Positions 25,020 to 33,357 of a stretch of DNA of 64,000 nt are shown here, one piece after another. The stretch comes from Haliea alexandrii (GTDB taxonomy: Bacteria > Pseudomonadota > Gammaproteobacteria > Pseudomonadales > Halieaceae): contig NZ_RFLW01000001.1 in the NCBI RefSeq assembly GCF_003719295.1, positions 930,001-994,000 of the forward strand, in the 5' to 3' direction. A program made the position numbers and the translations under genes. The notes beneath the pieces are model-generated. The model did no database searches and was not told the origin of the DNA. It saw only the letters and a program-made list of their open reading frames with translations. How positions within the stretch are numbered: the stretch's first letter is position 1; each line of letters begins with the position of its first letter.

Positions 25020-26536
25020 GGCGTGTTATCCGGGTCCTGGGGCAGCGGGGCGTCAAGCAATTCGCCCCAGTCGGTGCGCTCGCGCATCGTCTCGCGTAGC
25101 GCGGCGGGCAAAAGGGTCGCGTTGTCGGCCGCGGTCCAACCACCGCCCAGCGCGCGATAGAGATCGATAACCGCCGCCACATGCTGCCCGCGGTTGATGA
25201 CTGCACGGTCCGACTGAGCGAAGGTCACCGCCTGCGCATCCAGTACGCGCTGGAAGCTGGAGTATCCTTCCTGATAACGGCGGGTTGCAATGGTCAGGGA
25301 GCGTTCGGCTGCGACCAGCGACTGGTCGAGAATATCCTGTGTATCGCGGGTGCGGGCAATGCGGCTGGCGGCATCGTCCATTTCGCGAGCGGCATTGAGT
25401 GCTGTGCCTCGGAAACGCTCCAGCGCCTGTTGCAGGCGCGCATCCTGTGCGCGCACGCTGTTCTCGATGCGTCCGTAGTTGAACAGGTTCCAGCTCACAC
25501 TTGGCCCCATTGCCAGCTGAGTTGTTTCGCCCAGGATCTTGAGGCTGTTGTCGCTCCAGCTGAGCACGCCGAACAGCGATATGGCGGGGTACAGATCAGC
25601 CTGCGCAATGCCCACTTGAGCGGATTGGGCCGCGGCTTGCCATGCGGCGGCGCGAACATCCGGCCGGCGCAGCAGAAGTTGCGCTGGGATGGCGGTCAGG
25701 GCGCCTGGCTCCAGCACGGGCAATTGGCTGTTCACCGCAGAGAGCTCAGGCACATTACCGGGCGCGCGACCCAGCAGCGCGCCCAGTGCGTTGCGGGTCT
25801 GGGTGAGGTCGAGCTGCAGGCCGGGAATGGTTGCCAGGGTGGCAAGATACTGCGACTTTGCCTGTTGCAGGTCGAGTTCGGAGTCCTGCCCCCGTTGAAA
25901 TCGCCGCTCGGTAATTTGGTAGCTGCGTTCCTGCAGGGCCACGTTACGTTCGGCGATTTCGATGCGCTGCAAGGTTGTCTTGTAGTTGAAGTACAGTGTG
26001 GCGAGCTGCGCAGTGAGCAGTACCTGCGCATCACGTTGCGCGGCGAGCGAGGCGAAGTAGGCGGCGTCTGCCGACTCAATGCCACGCCGGAAGCGCCCCC
26101 AGAAATCCAGCTCCCAGCCCAGATTGAAGGCGAGTTCGCCGCTGCTCAGGTCCCGTGTGTCCCCGCCCGCCCGATGCTGGTTGACCCACGCCGCATTGCC
26201 ACTGAGCGTTTGCACTTGCGGGTAGCTCAAGCCGGTCGCGATACCCGCGAGCGCGCGGCTCTCCAGAATGCGCAGGCCAGCGATGCGCAGTGAGGGGTTC
26301 TCCGTGCGGGCGACACGCATGAGCTCACTGAGTGTGGGGTCGCTGAACTGTGCCCACCAGGCATCCAGTGTGACCGGCCCGGTGGCGGTGCTGGCGGGCG
26401 ATTCACCATATAACTGTGGTTGCCAGTCCTGCAGCCAGTCCTGTTCGGGTTCCTGAAAATCCGGCCCCAATGGGGCGCAGGCGGCAATGCTGAGCAGCCC
26501 GAGCACGGCGGTCACATGGCGCAACGAATTCAACAC
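25016..26536 (-). CDS. NodT/OprM-family outer-membrane efflux lipoprotein
   Basis: A 506-residue outer-membrane factor. The lipoprotein signal ends SIAAC (lipid Cys19), followed by PLGPDFQEPE. Two repeated TolC-like halves are visible: the first around ELDFWGRFRRGIESADAAY near 145-165, the second near QVGIAQADLYPAISLFG at 325-345. The length is normal for the family. It would form the trimeric exit duct for the fusion protein encoded immediately downstream (ATGA overlap). Ten bases separate it from the AI-2E-family gene. Confidence 0.93.
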   Translation of the reverse strand: MLNSLRHVTAVLGLLSIAACAPLGPDFQEPEQDWLQDWQPQLYGESPASTATGPVTLDAWWAQFSDPTLSELMRVARTENPSLRIAGLRILESRALAGIATGLSYPQVQTLSGNAAWVNQHRAGGDTRDLSSGELAFNLGWELDFWGRFRRGIESADAAYFASLAAQRDAQVLLTAQLATLYFNYKTTLQRIEIAERNVALQERSYQITERRFQRGQDSELDLQQAKSQYLATLATIPGLQLDLTQTRNALGALLGRAPGNVPELSAVNSQLPVLEPGALTAIPAQLLLRRPDVRAAAWQAAAQSAQVGIAQADLYPAISLFGVLSWSDNSLKILGETTQLAMGPSVSWNLFNYGRIENSVRAQDARLQQALERFRGTALNAAREMDDAASRIARTRDTQDILDQSLVAAERSLTIATRRYQEGYSSFQRVLDAQAVTFAQSDRAVINRGQHVAAVIDLYRALGGGWTAADNATLLPAALRETMRERTDWGELLDAPLPQDPDNTP

Positions 26537-26545
26537 CGATGGACC

Positions 26546-27643
26546 TTACCCGTTTGGTTCGGCGGGCGGGTCGGCGGGACGCGTTTCATTTACCCAGGCC
26601 ATAAATACCTGGTAGGCCATGGCGAGAATAACGGCACCGGCGAAGAGGCCGATGAGGCCACTGCTCAGCATGCCGCCCAGTGCACCCAGCAACACGATGG
26701 GCATGGGCACGGCAACGCCGCGGGCAAGGAACATGGGCTTCAACACGTTATCAGCCAGCCCGGCGATCACAAGGTAGATTGTGAGGAGGGTGTTCACCAT
26801 TGTTGAGCCATCACCGGCGGCCCAAACCCAAGTGATGGCCGGTATCGTGAACAAGGCGGCTGGCACCTGCACAATGCCGAGAAGCAGCGCGGCGACCGCG
26901 AGAATACCGGGTATCGGGATGCCCGCCAGCAGAAAGCCTACACCCAGTAATAAGGCCTGGATGAAAGATACGCCAACAACGCCCATGGCGACTGAACGCA
27001 CGGTGGCCACAGACAGCGTATGCAAATCATCCCCAACCTGTTCACCGCAGATTCGGCGAAAGATACGCTGGGTAGTGGATGCGCCCGGCTGGGCATAGGC
27101 CATCATCACACCCGCAATGATAAAAGAGGCCAACAGGGACAATAAGGTACCTACCCCCCCCAGCAAGGCTGAGGCGGCGCGACGTGTGGTATCACGCAGC
27201 TGCTGCTGGTGTTCACCGATAAACTCGGCAAGGTTCGCTGACGCGGATTGCCAGGTGGCGTGGATTTGTGCGCCTACCAGAGGCCATTCGGCAACGTGGT
27301 CGCCGGGTGGTGGCAGGTGAAATGTCCCGTTCATCACTGCGCCGTAGGCACGCAGCATGTCGTCGATAAACGACATGCCGAGCATGACCGTGGGCGTGCC
27401 CAGCAAGGCGAGAATGGCCAGCACCAGTAGCGTTGCAGACCAGCCGCCGCTGATGCCCAGCCTGGTGGCGATCCAGCGGGTAATGGGGTAAAGCGCAATC
27501 GCAAGTACCACGGCCCAGATCATCAGCGCGGCGAAGGGAGCGAACACGCGCATGGCAAGCCAGGCCAGCAGCGCCGCCAGCCCCAGTCGAATAACAAGGT
27601 CGACCACAGGGGTTTGTGAAGGGGGAGTGGGTAGTGTGGTCAT
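26546..27643 (-). CDS. AI-2E family transporter
   Basis: The start is taken at 27643, because the longer open frame has no membrane sequence and poor composition. The 365-residue protein has about eight hydrophobic helices, with the paired N-terminal helices (LVIRLGLAALLAWLAMRVF, then ALMIWAVVLAIALYPITRW) and the C-terminal PIVLLGALGGMLSSGLIGLFAGAV typical of the AI-2E/PerM family (UPF0118). These proteins transport diverse substrates, including Na+/H+ exchange in some cases; AI-2 transport is not implied. It leads the efflux operon. Confidence 0.88.
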   Translation of the reverse strand: MTTLPTPPSQTPVVDLVIRLGLAALLAWLAMRVFAPFAALMIWAVVLAIALYPITRWIATRLGISGGWSATLLVLAILALLGTPTVMLGMSFIDDMLRAYGAVMNGTFHLPPPGDHVAEWPLVGAQIHATWQSASANLAEFIGEHQQQLRDTTRRAASALLGGVGTLLSLLASFIIAGVMMAYAQPGASTTQRIFRRICGEQVGDDLHTLSVATVRSVAMGVVGVSFIQALLLGVGFLLAGIPIPGILAVAALLLGIVQVPAALFTIPAITWVWAAGDGSTMVNTLLTIYLVIAGLADNVLKPMFLARGVAVPMPIVLLGALGGMLSSGLIGLFAGAVILAMAYQVFMAWVNETRPADPPAEPNG

Positions 27644-27784
27644 CAGGGGCTCGTCCTGGCAGCGGTTGCTGTTACTGTTCTTCTGGGCATTGCCGCGGGT
27701 CATGCAACTTGAGTCTTGCAACATAGCGAAAAATGACGCTCGATACCATGACAAACACATGACCCGCACCGGAAACTCGCCACC

Positions 27785-29080
27785 ATGACCGACTTGCTTG
27801 CCACCTCTCTTGACCTGCCCTGCGGCCTGCAGCTGCCGAACCGTATCGCCAAGGCCGCCATGACGGAGGGCCTGGCAACCCCAGATGGGGTGCCGACACC
27901 GGCATTGAGCCAGCTCTATCAGCACTGGGCCGCCGGTGGTGCCGGCTTGCTGCTGACCGGCAATGTGATTGTCGATCGCAACCACCTGGAGCGACCCGGC
28001 AACGTGGTAGTTGATGGCGAGCCCGATGCTGTCATGCGTGAGGCGCTGGCTGGCTGGGCGCAGGCGAGCACAGCGGGCGGCAATCTCGCCTGGGTGCAGC
28101 TGAGCCACGCGGGTCGACAGACCATGAAGTCGGTCAATAAACACCCGCAAGCGCCATCCGCGGTCCAGCTGGGATTGCCCGGTGGCCAGTTTGGCACACC
28201 AGTGGCACTTGCCACCGAAGAGATGGCCGGTCTGGTGCAGCGGTTTGCCATCGCCGCGCGCGCTGTCTGTGAGGCGGGTTTCAGCGGCGTTCAGGTGCAT
28301 GCAGCGCACGGCTATTTGCTCTCGCAGTTTCTCAGTCCCCGCAGCAACCAACGCCGCGACGCGTATGGCGGTAGCCTGGAGAATCGCGCCCGCCTCCTGC
28401 TGCAGGTGGTGGCCGCTGTGCGCGAGGCGGTTGGCCCCCGCGCCGCCGTAGCCGTCAAGCTGAACAGTGCGGATTTCCAGCGCGGTGGTTTTAATTTCGA
28501 CGACAGCTTGCGGGTCGCGGGGTGGCTGGAGGCGGCGGGTGTCGACCTGATCGAGATTTCCGGTGGCACCTATGAACAGCCCCGCCTGCTTGGGGTGGAG
28601 GGTCTGGAGGCGCCCGATCCGCAGGGAGTGGCGGCCTCCACCCTGGAGCGAGAGGCCTATTTTGTTGACTTTGCGCTGGCCATGCGGCGTGAGGTGAATG
28701 TGCCACTGATGGTGACAGGCGGCTTTCGCACACGCGCTGCGATGCAGGCGGCGCTGGCATCTGGCGGCGTCGACGTGATCGGCCTGGGTCGGCCGATGTG
28801 CCTGCAGCCGGATGCGCCCGCGCGCTTGCTGGCGGGCGCCGCTGCGGTTCCTCGCTATGAAGAGGGCCTGGGGCTGCTACCGGGTTGGATGCATGCCTTG
28901 AAACGCGTCAAAACCATAAAGACGCTGGATACCTTTGCGGCACAGTATTGGTTCTATGCGCAACTGGACGCATTGGGCAAACGTGGTGCGGTGGAGCCGG
29001 AGCTGTCGGTGTTGCGCGGGGCGCTGCGGGTGGCGATTGAGCAGCAGCGTTTATTGCGTGGGCGAACCCGGGTGGATTGA
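27785..29080 (+). CDS. NADH:flavin oxidoreductase (old yellow enzyme family)
   Basis: A 431-residue FMN-dependent TIM barrel. It begins with LPNRIAKAAMTEGL near residue 17, has QLSHAGRQ near 100, the catalytic and substrate motif VHAAHGYLLSQFLSP near 175, DAYGGSLENRARLL near 195, and MVTGGFRTRAAMQAAL near 310. It lacks the C-terminal cysteine cluster seen in its relative at 31190. It would reduce activated alkenes (enones, dienoyl compounds) using NAD(P)H. It is a single gene, divergent from the efflux operon and convergent with tRNA-Gly. Confidence 0.92.
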   Translation: MTDLLATSLDLPCGLQLPNRIAKAAMTEGLATPDGVPTPALSQLYQHWAAGGAGLLLTGNVIVDRNHLERPGNVVVDGEPDAVMREALAGWAQASTAGGNLAWVQLSHAGRQTMKSVNKHPQAPSAVQLGLPGGQFGTPVALATEEMAGLVQRFAIAARAVCEAGFSGVQVHAAHGYLLSQFLSPRSNQRRDAYGGSLENRARLLLQVVAAVREAVGPRAAVAVKLNSADFQRGGFNFDDSLRVAGWLEAAGVDLIEISGGTYEQPRLLGVEGLEAPDPQGVAASTLEREAYFVDFALAMRREVNVPLMVTGGFRTRAAMQAALASGGVDVIGLGRPMCLQPDAPARLLAGAAAVPRYEEGLGLLPGWMHALKRVKTIKTLDTFAAQYWFYAQLDALGKRGAVEPELSVLRGALRVAIEQQRLLRGRTRVD

Positions 29081-29117
29081 AGTCACGCGTTGCTGGTTCT
29101 TCAGCAGTGCGGAAAGT

Positions 29118-29191
29118 TGGAGCGGGTGATGGGAATCGAACCCACGCTATCAGCTTGGGAAGCTGAAGTTCTGCCATTGAACTACACCCGC
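29118..29191 (-). tRNA. tRNA-Gly(CCC)
   Basis: A 74-base tRNA on the minus strand with encoded CCA. The acceptor stem pairs GCGGGTG with CACCCGC. The anticodon arm is TCAGC-TTCCCAA-GCTGA, giving anticodon CCC for glycine codon GGG. The T-arm contains GTGGG-TTCGATT-CCCAT (one weak end pair). The D-loop holds AATGG. The structure matches E. coli glyU in layout. The GC-rich promoter region just upstream is listed separately. Confidence 0.95.
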
Positions 29192-29203
29192 TTGGGCGAC
29201 GTG

Positions 29204-29232
29204 ATGGTAGCCTGAAGCGGGAGTGGCGTCAA
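29204..29232 (-). promoter_or_regulatory. Sigma70-like promoter of tRNA-Gly
   Basis: On the minus strand TTGACG (29227-29232) and TACCAT (29204-29209) are separated by exactly 17 bases and lie 12 bases upstream of the tRNA 5' end. The bases just after the -10 are GC-rich, as expected of a stringently controlled stable-RNA promoter. Confidence 0.5.
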
Positions 29233-29241
29233 AGCCGCACG

Positions 29242-30156
29242 CTACTGTAATTGCTCGTCCTGTTGCACTTCCACAATGCCTGCGGGGTCCTGGTGGATCA
29301 CCACATCGGCACCCGGCATGGCCGCGATGACCGCGGCTTCCACTTCGTCGGAGATCCGGTGCGCCTTGACCAGGGGCATGCTGCCGTCCAGTTCCAGGTG
29401 CATCTCCACGAAGTCGATGCGCCCGGCGCTCCGGGTGCGCAAGTCGTGCACCCCACGGACTTCGGGATGGCCCTCAGCAATGGCAATGATCTGCGCACGG
29501 TGGCTGTCGGGTAGCTCCCTGTCGACCAGTTCGTTGAAGGCGGAGCGCATGATGCTGCGCGCCGACCAGAGGATGTAAAGTGCAGCGGCAATGGCGAACA
29601 GCGGGTCGGTGCCGGGCCAGCCAAACTGTGCGAGCAACAGGGCCACCACCACGCCGGAGTTGGTCAGCAGGTCTGTGCGGTAGTGCAAGGCATCCGCGCG
29701 GATGGCCGCCGAGTTTGTGCGGCGTATCACGTAGCCCTGGAAAACGAGCAGCACGGCGGTGGCTGCGATGGTGATCAGCATCACGGCGAGGCCCACGCCA
29801 AATGCGCCGATGGGTTCAGGCTGCAGCAGCCGCCTGCAGGCCTCCACCAGCAGCAGCAGGCCGGAAACGATAATGAATGCGCTCTGTGCCAGCGCCGCAA
29901 TCGACTCGGCCTTGCCGTGCCCGAAGCGGTGCTGACGATCGGCGGGCTCCAGGGCATAGCGCACGGCGAACAGGTTGAGCAGAGAAGCCCCGGAATCCAT
30001 CAGTGAGTCCACCAGCGACGCCAGTATGCTCACCGAAGAGGTCTGCCAGTAGGCGACGCTCTTGGCCAGTATCAGCACCGTGGCGACGGTAACCGAGGCA
30101 TACGTCGCCATCTTCATCAGACGCGCGGCCTGTTCGGGTGATGTCGGGGCGTTCAT
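29242..30156 (-). CDS. fieF: Cation diffusion facilitator, FieF-like
   Basis: A 304-residue CDF transporter, exporting divalent metals (Zn, Fe or Cd) in exchange for protons. Six membrane helices span about 15-215. The transport-site residues are visible as LVDSLMDSG (D-x3-D) in helix 2 and ADALHYRTDLLTN (H-x3-D) in helix 5, the DD-HD quartet of FieF/YiiP. The cytoplasmic C-terminal domain (about 215-304) contains VRGVHDLRTRSAGR and FVEMHLELDG. The length fits FieF. It is a single gene next to tRNA-Gly. Confidence 0.92.
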   Translation of the reverse strand: MNAPTSPEQAARLMKMATYASVTVATVLILAKSVAYWQTSSVSILASLVDSLMDSGASLLNLFAVRYALEPADRQHRFGHGKAESIAALAQSAFIIVSGLLLLVEACRRLLQPEPIGAFGVGLAVMLITIAATAVLLVFQGYVIRRTNSAAIRADALHYRTDLLTNSGVVVALLLAQFGWPGTDPLFAIAAALYILWSARSIMRSAFNELVDRELPDSHRAQIIAIAEGHPEVRGVHDLRTRSAGRIDFVEMHLELDGSMPLVKAHRISDEVEAAVIAAMPGADVVIHQDPAGIVEVQQDEQLQ

Positions 30157-30225
30157 GAGTGTGGGTGTCCGCTGCGGGGGTGGTCGGGCAGCAGGATAGA
30201 GCAGCAGCGCGGCATTGGCAAAGAA

Positions 30226-31053
30226 TCAACCCTGTCCGGGCTGTGCCAGGCCAGGGTCTGCGATCCAGCCCTCGAGGGTGTCAGTGCTGGCAGGCAGGCC
30301 AAACTGTGGTGGGCCCTGACGCCATGCCCAGGCCGCCTGAATGGCGCACAGCAGGGCATCCAGCGTATCGGCGCCGGGGTCGTCTGCCAGTGTATCCGGG
30401 GCGCTCACGCGCAGCCCATAGCGGTCCTGCACGGCTGCGCCGCGCACGGCGTGCAGCAGGTCACGGCGGGCCTGTGTCTGCGCCGCTGTCTGTTTGCTGC
30501 GGGTATCCTGCTTATAGCTGCGCCGGCCAATACAGTGCCTTGCCAGCAGGCCGGGGTAGGCTTCTACCGCAATGCGGCCCGGATCGCCGCGCTGCAGACC
30601 CGCCACTGTCACCCCGGATGCCAGCAGCCGCGGCGCGCCCTCGAAGAACATCAAGCCCACCGGTACACCGTAGAGTTTTTGCGGACTGATGGCGCCCGCC
30701 AGCGCATCGCTCTGGCGCCGGTGCTCGCGGTCCCCTGCCGCCCGGCCGCGGCGATAGTCATCCAGCGCACTGCGAAAGCCGGCCCGCCCGAGCCCTTGCG
30801 CCAGGCCCACGTAGTCTGCCCATTGCTCGGGCCAACCGATGTTGCGGATGAAGCGGCGTGCTTGCCCGAAGGGGAAGTCCAGCCCCGCAATCCAGGGGCC
30901 GGGCCGCTCGAGGAGCGCTTCAAACGCCTCGAAGCTCTCCAGCCGGTGTAGCGCGCCTGCTTCGAGATGGTCACCCAGCAGTGTGCACTGCAGCGCGGTA
31001 ATGGGCTTGGCCCGGCGCGGGCGGCTGGTGAAATCGATGCCCAGAATCTGCAT
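30226..31053 (-). CDS. DUF429 family protein
   Basis: A 275-residue protein starting MQILGIDFTSRPRRAKPITA, the RNase H-like opening of DUF429, with further conserved stretches GLDFPFG near 57, KLYGVPVGLMFF near 125, AVEAYPGLLAR near 162, and DALLCAIQAAW near 232. It is predicted to have a nuclease-like fold, but no DUF429 activity is established. It is monocistronic and divergent from the oxidoreductase at 31190. Confidence 0.8.
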   Translation of the reverse strand: MQILGIDFTSRPRRAKPITALQCTLLGDHLEAGALHRLESFEAFEALLERPGPWIAGLDFPFGQARRFIRNIGWPEQWADYVGLAQGLGRAGFRSALDDYRRGRAAGDREHRRQSDALAGAISPQKLYGVPVGLMFFEGAPRLLASGVTVAGLQRGDPGRIAVEAYPGLLARHCIGRRSYKQDTRSKQTAAQTQARRDLLHAVRGAAVQDRYGLRVSAPDTLADDPGADTLDALLCAIQAAWAWRQGPPQFGLPASTDTLEGWIADPGLAQPGQG

Positions 31054-31189
31054 TGGCTGTGGCGTCTCCGTACGGTAGCTGTGCCTGTCATATTAAACCG
31101 ATCAAACTGTGCGCGCAGCGAGACATCGCGGTGGCCGCTTGCCGGGAGTACTATGTGAGGCACATTGCACATCAAGAGGTCAGCCCAGC

Positions 31190-32434
31190 ATGGCATCAAG
31201 CACCGTACCCACCCCTTTCGATCCGGTTACTATCGGCCCGCTTACCCTGCGCAACCGGTTCATCAAGTCGGGTGCGAATGAAGCGATGTGCCTGGACGGT
31301 AAACCGACCAAGGCACTGGTGAAGCATCACCGCGACCTGGCGGCGGGTGGCGTGGGCATGACCACGGTGGCCTACATGGCGGTGGCCAAGGTGGGGCGCA
31401 CCTTGCCCAACCAGATCTGGATGCGCCCGGAGGTCATCCCCGATCTGCGTGTGCTGACGCAGGCGGTGCATGACGAGGGCGCGGCCATTTCTGCGCAAAT
31501 CACGCATGGGGGTTCCTTCGTGACCGGCATGAAGGTTGCCGGCCGCACGATCAGCTCCTCCTCCGGCTTCAATCCCGCTGGCCTGATGAAAGGCAATATC
31601 CTGCAGCGCGCCATGAATGAGGATGATATGGCGCGCGTAGAGGCTGAATTTGTCCGCGCGGCGGAGCTGGCGAAAGAAGGCGGCTTTGATGCCGTCGAGT
31701 TGCACATGGGCCACGGCTACCTGCTCAACCAGTTCATTTCCCCCCTTAGCAATCGGCGTACCGACGAGTATGGCGGCAGCGCGGAAAACCGTGTGCGCTT
31801 CCCCGCGCGCGTGTTGGCGGCGGTGAAACGCGCCGTGGGCAGCGACATGGCGGTACTGGCCAAGATCAATGTGGCCGATGGCACCCGGCGTGGCGCCACG
31901 GCGGAAGACGGTGTGGTCACGGCCCAGGCGCTGCAGGCGGCGGGCGCAGACATGCTGGTGCTGTCCGGAGGTCGCAATGTGGAGTCCACCTGGTTCATGT
32001 TCGGCAGCAACATGAACCGTGAGATCATCGCCCGTGTACTCAAGCAGCAGGGTGAGTGGATCACGTCGCTGATGATGAAAGCGGCGGCTTCCAGCGAGCC
32101 CAAGATCGATTTCAAGCCCATGTACTTCCTGGAATATTCGCGCAAGATTCGCGCCGAGGTCGACATGCCGCTGGCGTATCTCGGTGGCGCCCGCTCGCTG
32201 GCCCATGCTGAGCAGTCGTTGGCGGAAGGCTTCGACTGCGTGGTGATGGCGCGGCCGCTGATTCACGACCCGGGACTGGTGAACAAGCTGCGCAGTGGCG
32301 AGCTGACCGAATCCGGCTGTGACAACTGCAATGGCTGCGTCGCCTACATCTACCACCCCGCAGGCACCTGGTGTGTGCATAACCCGCCCAACGCCCCGGT
32401 GCTGAATACCATTCCCGCCGCAGCGGTCCAGTGA
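31190..32434 (+). CDS. NADH:flavin oxidoreductase with 4Fe-4S-type cysteine motif
   Basis: Start at 31190 (AAGAGG upstream); the longer frame adds 27 unlikely residues. The 414-residue TIM barrel has PLTLRNRFIKSGANE near 18, QITHGGSF near 103, ELHMGHGYLLNQFISPL near 175 and DEYGGSAENRVRFP near 193. Near the C-terminus C-D-N-C-N-G-C-x11-C (about 379-396) has the C-x2-C-x2-C spacing of the 4Fe-4S site in trimethylamine dehydrogenase and the x11 last spacing of FadH. Those enzymes continue for another 250-300 residues with FAD/NAD domains; this one ends about 20 residues later. Electrons may therefore come from a separate protein. Possible roles are dienoyl-CoA or enone reduction. It is followed by an SDR 22 bases downstream. 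Confidence 0.88.
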   Translation: MASSTVPTPFDPVTIGPLTLRNRFIKSGANEAMCLDGKPTKALVKHHRDLAAGGVGMTTVAYMAVAKVGRTLPNQIWMRPEVIPDLRVLTQAVHDEGAAISAQITHGGSFVTGMKVAGRTISSSSGFNPAGLMKGNILQRAMNEDDMARVEAEFVRAAELAKEGGFDAVELHMGHGYLLNQFISPLSNRRTDEYGGSAENRVRFPARVLAAVKRAVGSDMAVLAKINVADGTRRGATAEDGVVTAQALQAAGADMLVLSGGRNVESTWFMFGSNMNREIIARVLKQQGEWITSLMMKAAASSEPKIDFKPMYFLEYSRKIRAEVDMPLAYLGGARSLAHAEQSLAEGFDCVVMARPLIHDPGLVNKLRSGELTESGCDNCNGCVAYIYHPAGTWCVHNPPNAPVLNTIPAAAVQ

Positions 32435-32456
32435 AAATCCCAGTGAGGAGTGCCCC

Positions 32457-33251
32457 ATGAGCAGTATTCTTGATCGTTTTCGTCTGGATGGTCAGGTGGC
32501 CCTGATCACCGGGGCAGGGCGCGGTATTGGCGCGGCCACCGCGCTCGCTTACGCGGATGCGGGCGCCGATGTGGCCATTTCCGCGCGCACCCTGAGCGAA
32601 CTGGAAAGCGTTGCGGAAAAGGTGCGCGCGCGCGGTCGTCGCGCGCTTGTGGTGACCTGCGATGTGACGAGTGCCGAGCAGCGCGCGGCCCTGGTGGAGG
32701 CCACTCTGGCGGAATTCGGGCGCCTGGATATCCTAGTCAACAACGCGGGTGGTTGGGGCCCCAAGCCAGCGCTGGAGACGACTGACGAAGACTTTGATGC
32801 CTGCTTCCATTTCAATGTGACCTCGGCATTCTCCCTGTCGCGGCTCAGTGTGCCCCACATGGTGGCCACCGCCGGCAAGGGGGCCATTGTCAATATCTCC
32901 TCTGTTGCGGGCAGCCTGCCCCAGGCGGGTTTTGCCGCCTACGGCACCGGCAAGGCCGCGTTGTCCTGGCTGACGCGGGCGCTGGCGCAGGACTTCGCGC
33001 CCAAGGTGCGCGTTAACGGCATCGGCGTGGGCGCCACCGTAACCACCGCGCTGGAAAACTTCATGACACCTGAAATGGAACAGACCATGTCCGCGCGCAC
33101 GCCGCTGGCACGTCTGGGCGAGGCCGAGGATATTGCCGCTTGCGCGCTGTACCTGGCGTCGCCCGCGGCGGCCTATGTCACCGGTGAGATCTGCGGCGTG
33201 AATGGCGGGCTGACCTATTCCCAGGTGGAGATGCCCCGGGCGCAGTTCTAG
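32457..33251 (+). CDS. Short-chain dehydrogenase/reductase
   Basis: A 264-residue classical SDR with the Rossmann motif TGAGRGIG near 20-27, NNAGGWG near 95, the catalytic region SSVAGSLPQAGFAAYGTGK (Ser near 146, Tyr and Lys about 161-165) and C-terminal ITGEICGVNGGL-like VTGEICGVNGG. NAD(P)H-dependent oxidation or reduction of an alcohol/ketone is expected. GTGAGGAG precedes the ATG. It is probably co-transcribed with the flavin oxidoreductase 22 bases upstream, suggesting both act on the same ketone/enone. Confidence 0.9.
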   Translation: MSSILDRFRLDGQVALITGAGRGIGAATALAYADAGADVAISARTLSELESVAEKVRARGRRALVVTCDVTSAEQRAALVEATLAEFGRLDILVNNAGGWGPKPALETTDEDFDACFHFNVTSAFSLSRLSVPHMVATAGKGAIVNISSVAGSLPQAGFAAYGTGKAALSWLTRALAQDFAPKVRVNGIGVGATVTTALENFMTPEMEQTMSARTPLARLGEAEDIAACALYLASPAAAYVTGEICGVNGGLTYSQVEMPRAQF

Positions 33252-33357
33252 CCTCGCGCAGGGCGTATCGCAGTTGGCGTGGGCGCCCGCGGCGCTGCAT
33301 TGACCCGGGAGGCGGGTGCGCGCACCATGGCGGCTCCGGGTCGGCGATGAGGGCAGC

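Noticed and set aside
26546-28351. Long minus-strand frame extending the AI-2E transporter by 236 codons
   Set aside because: The extension overlaps the start of the oxidoreductase gene at 27785 in antisense and has no membrane sequence.
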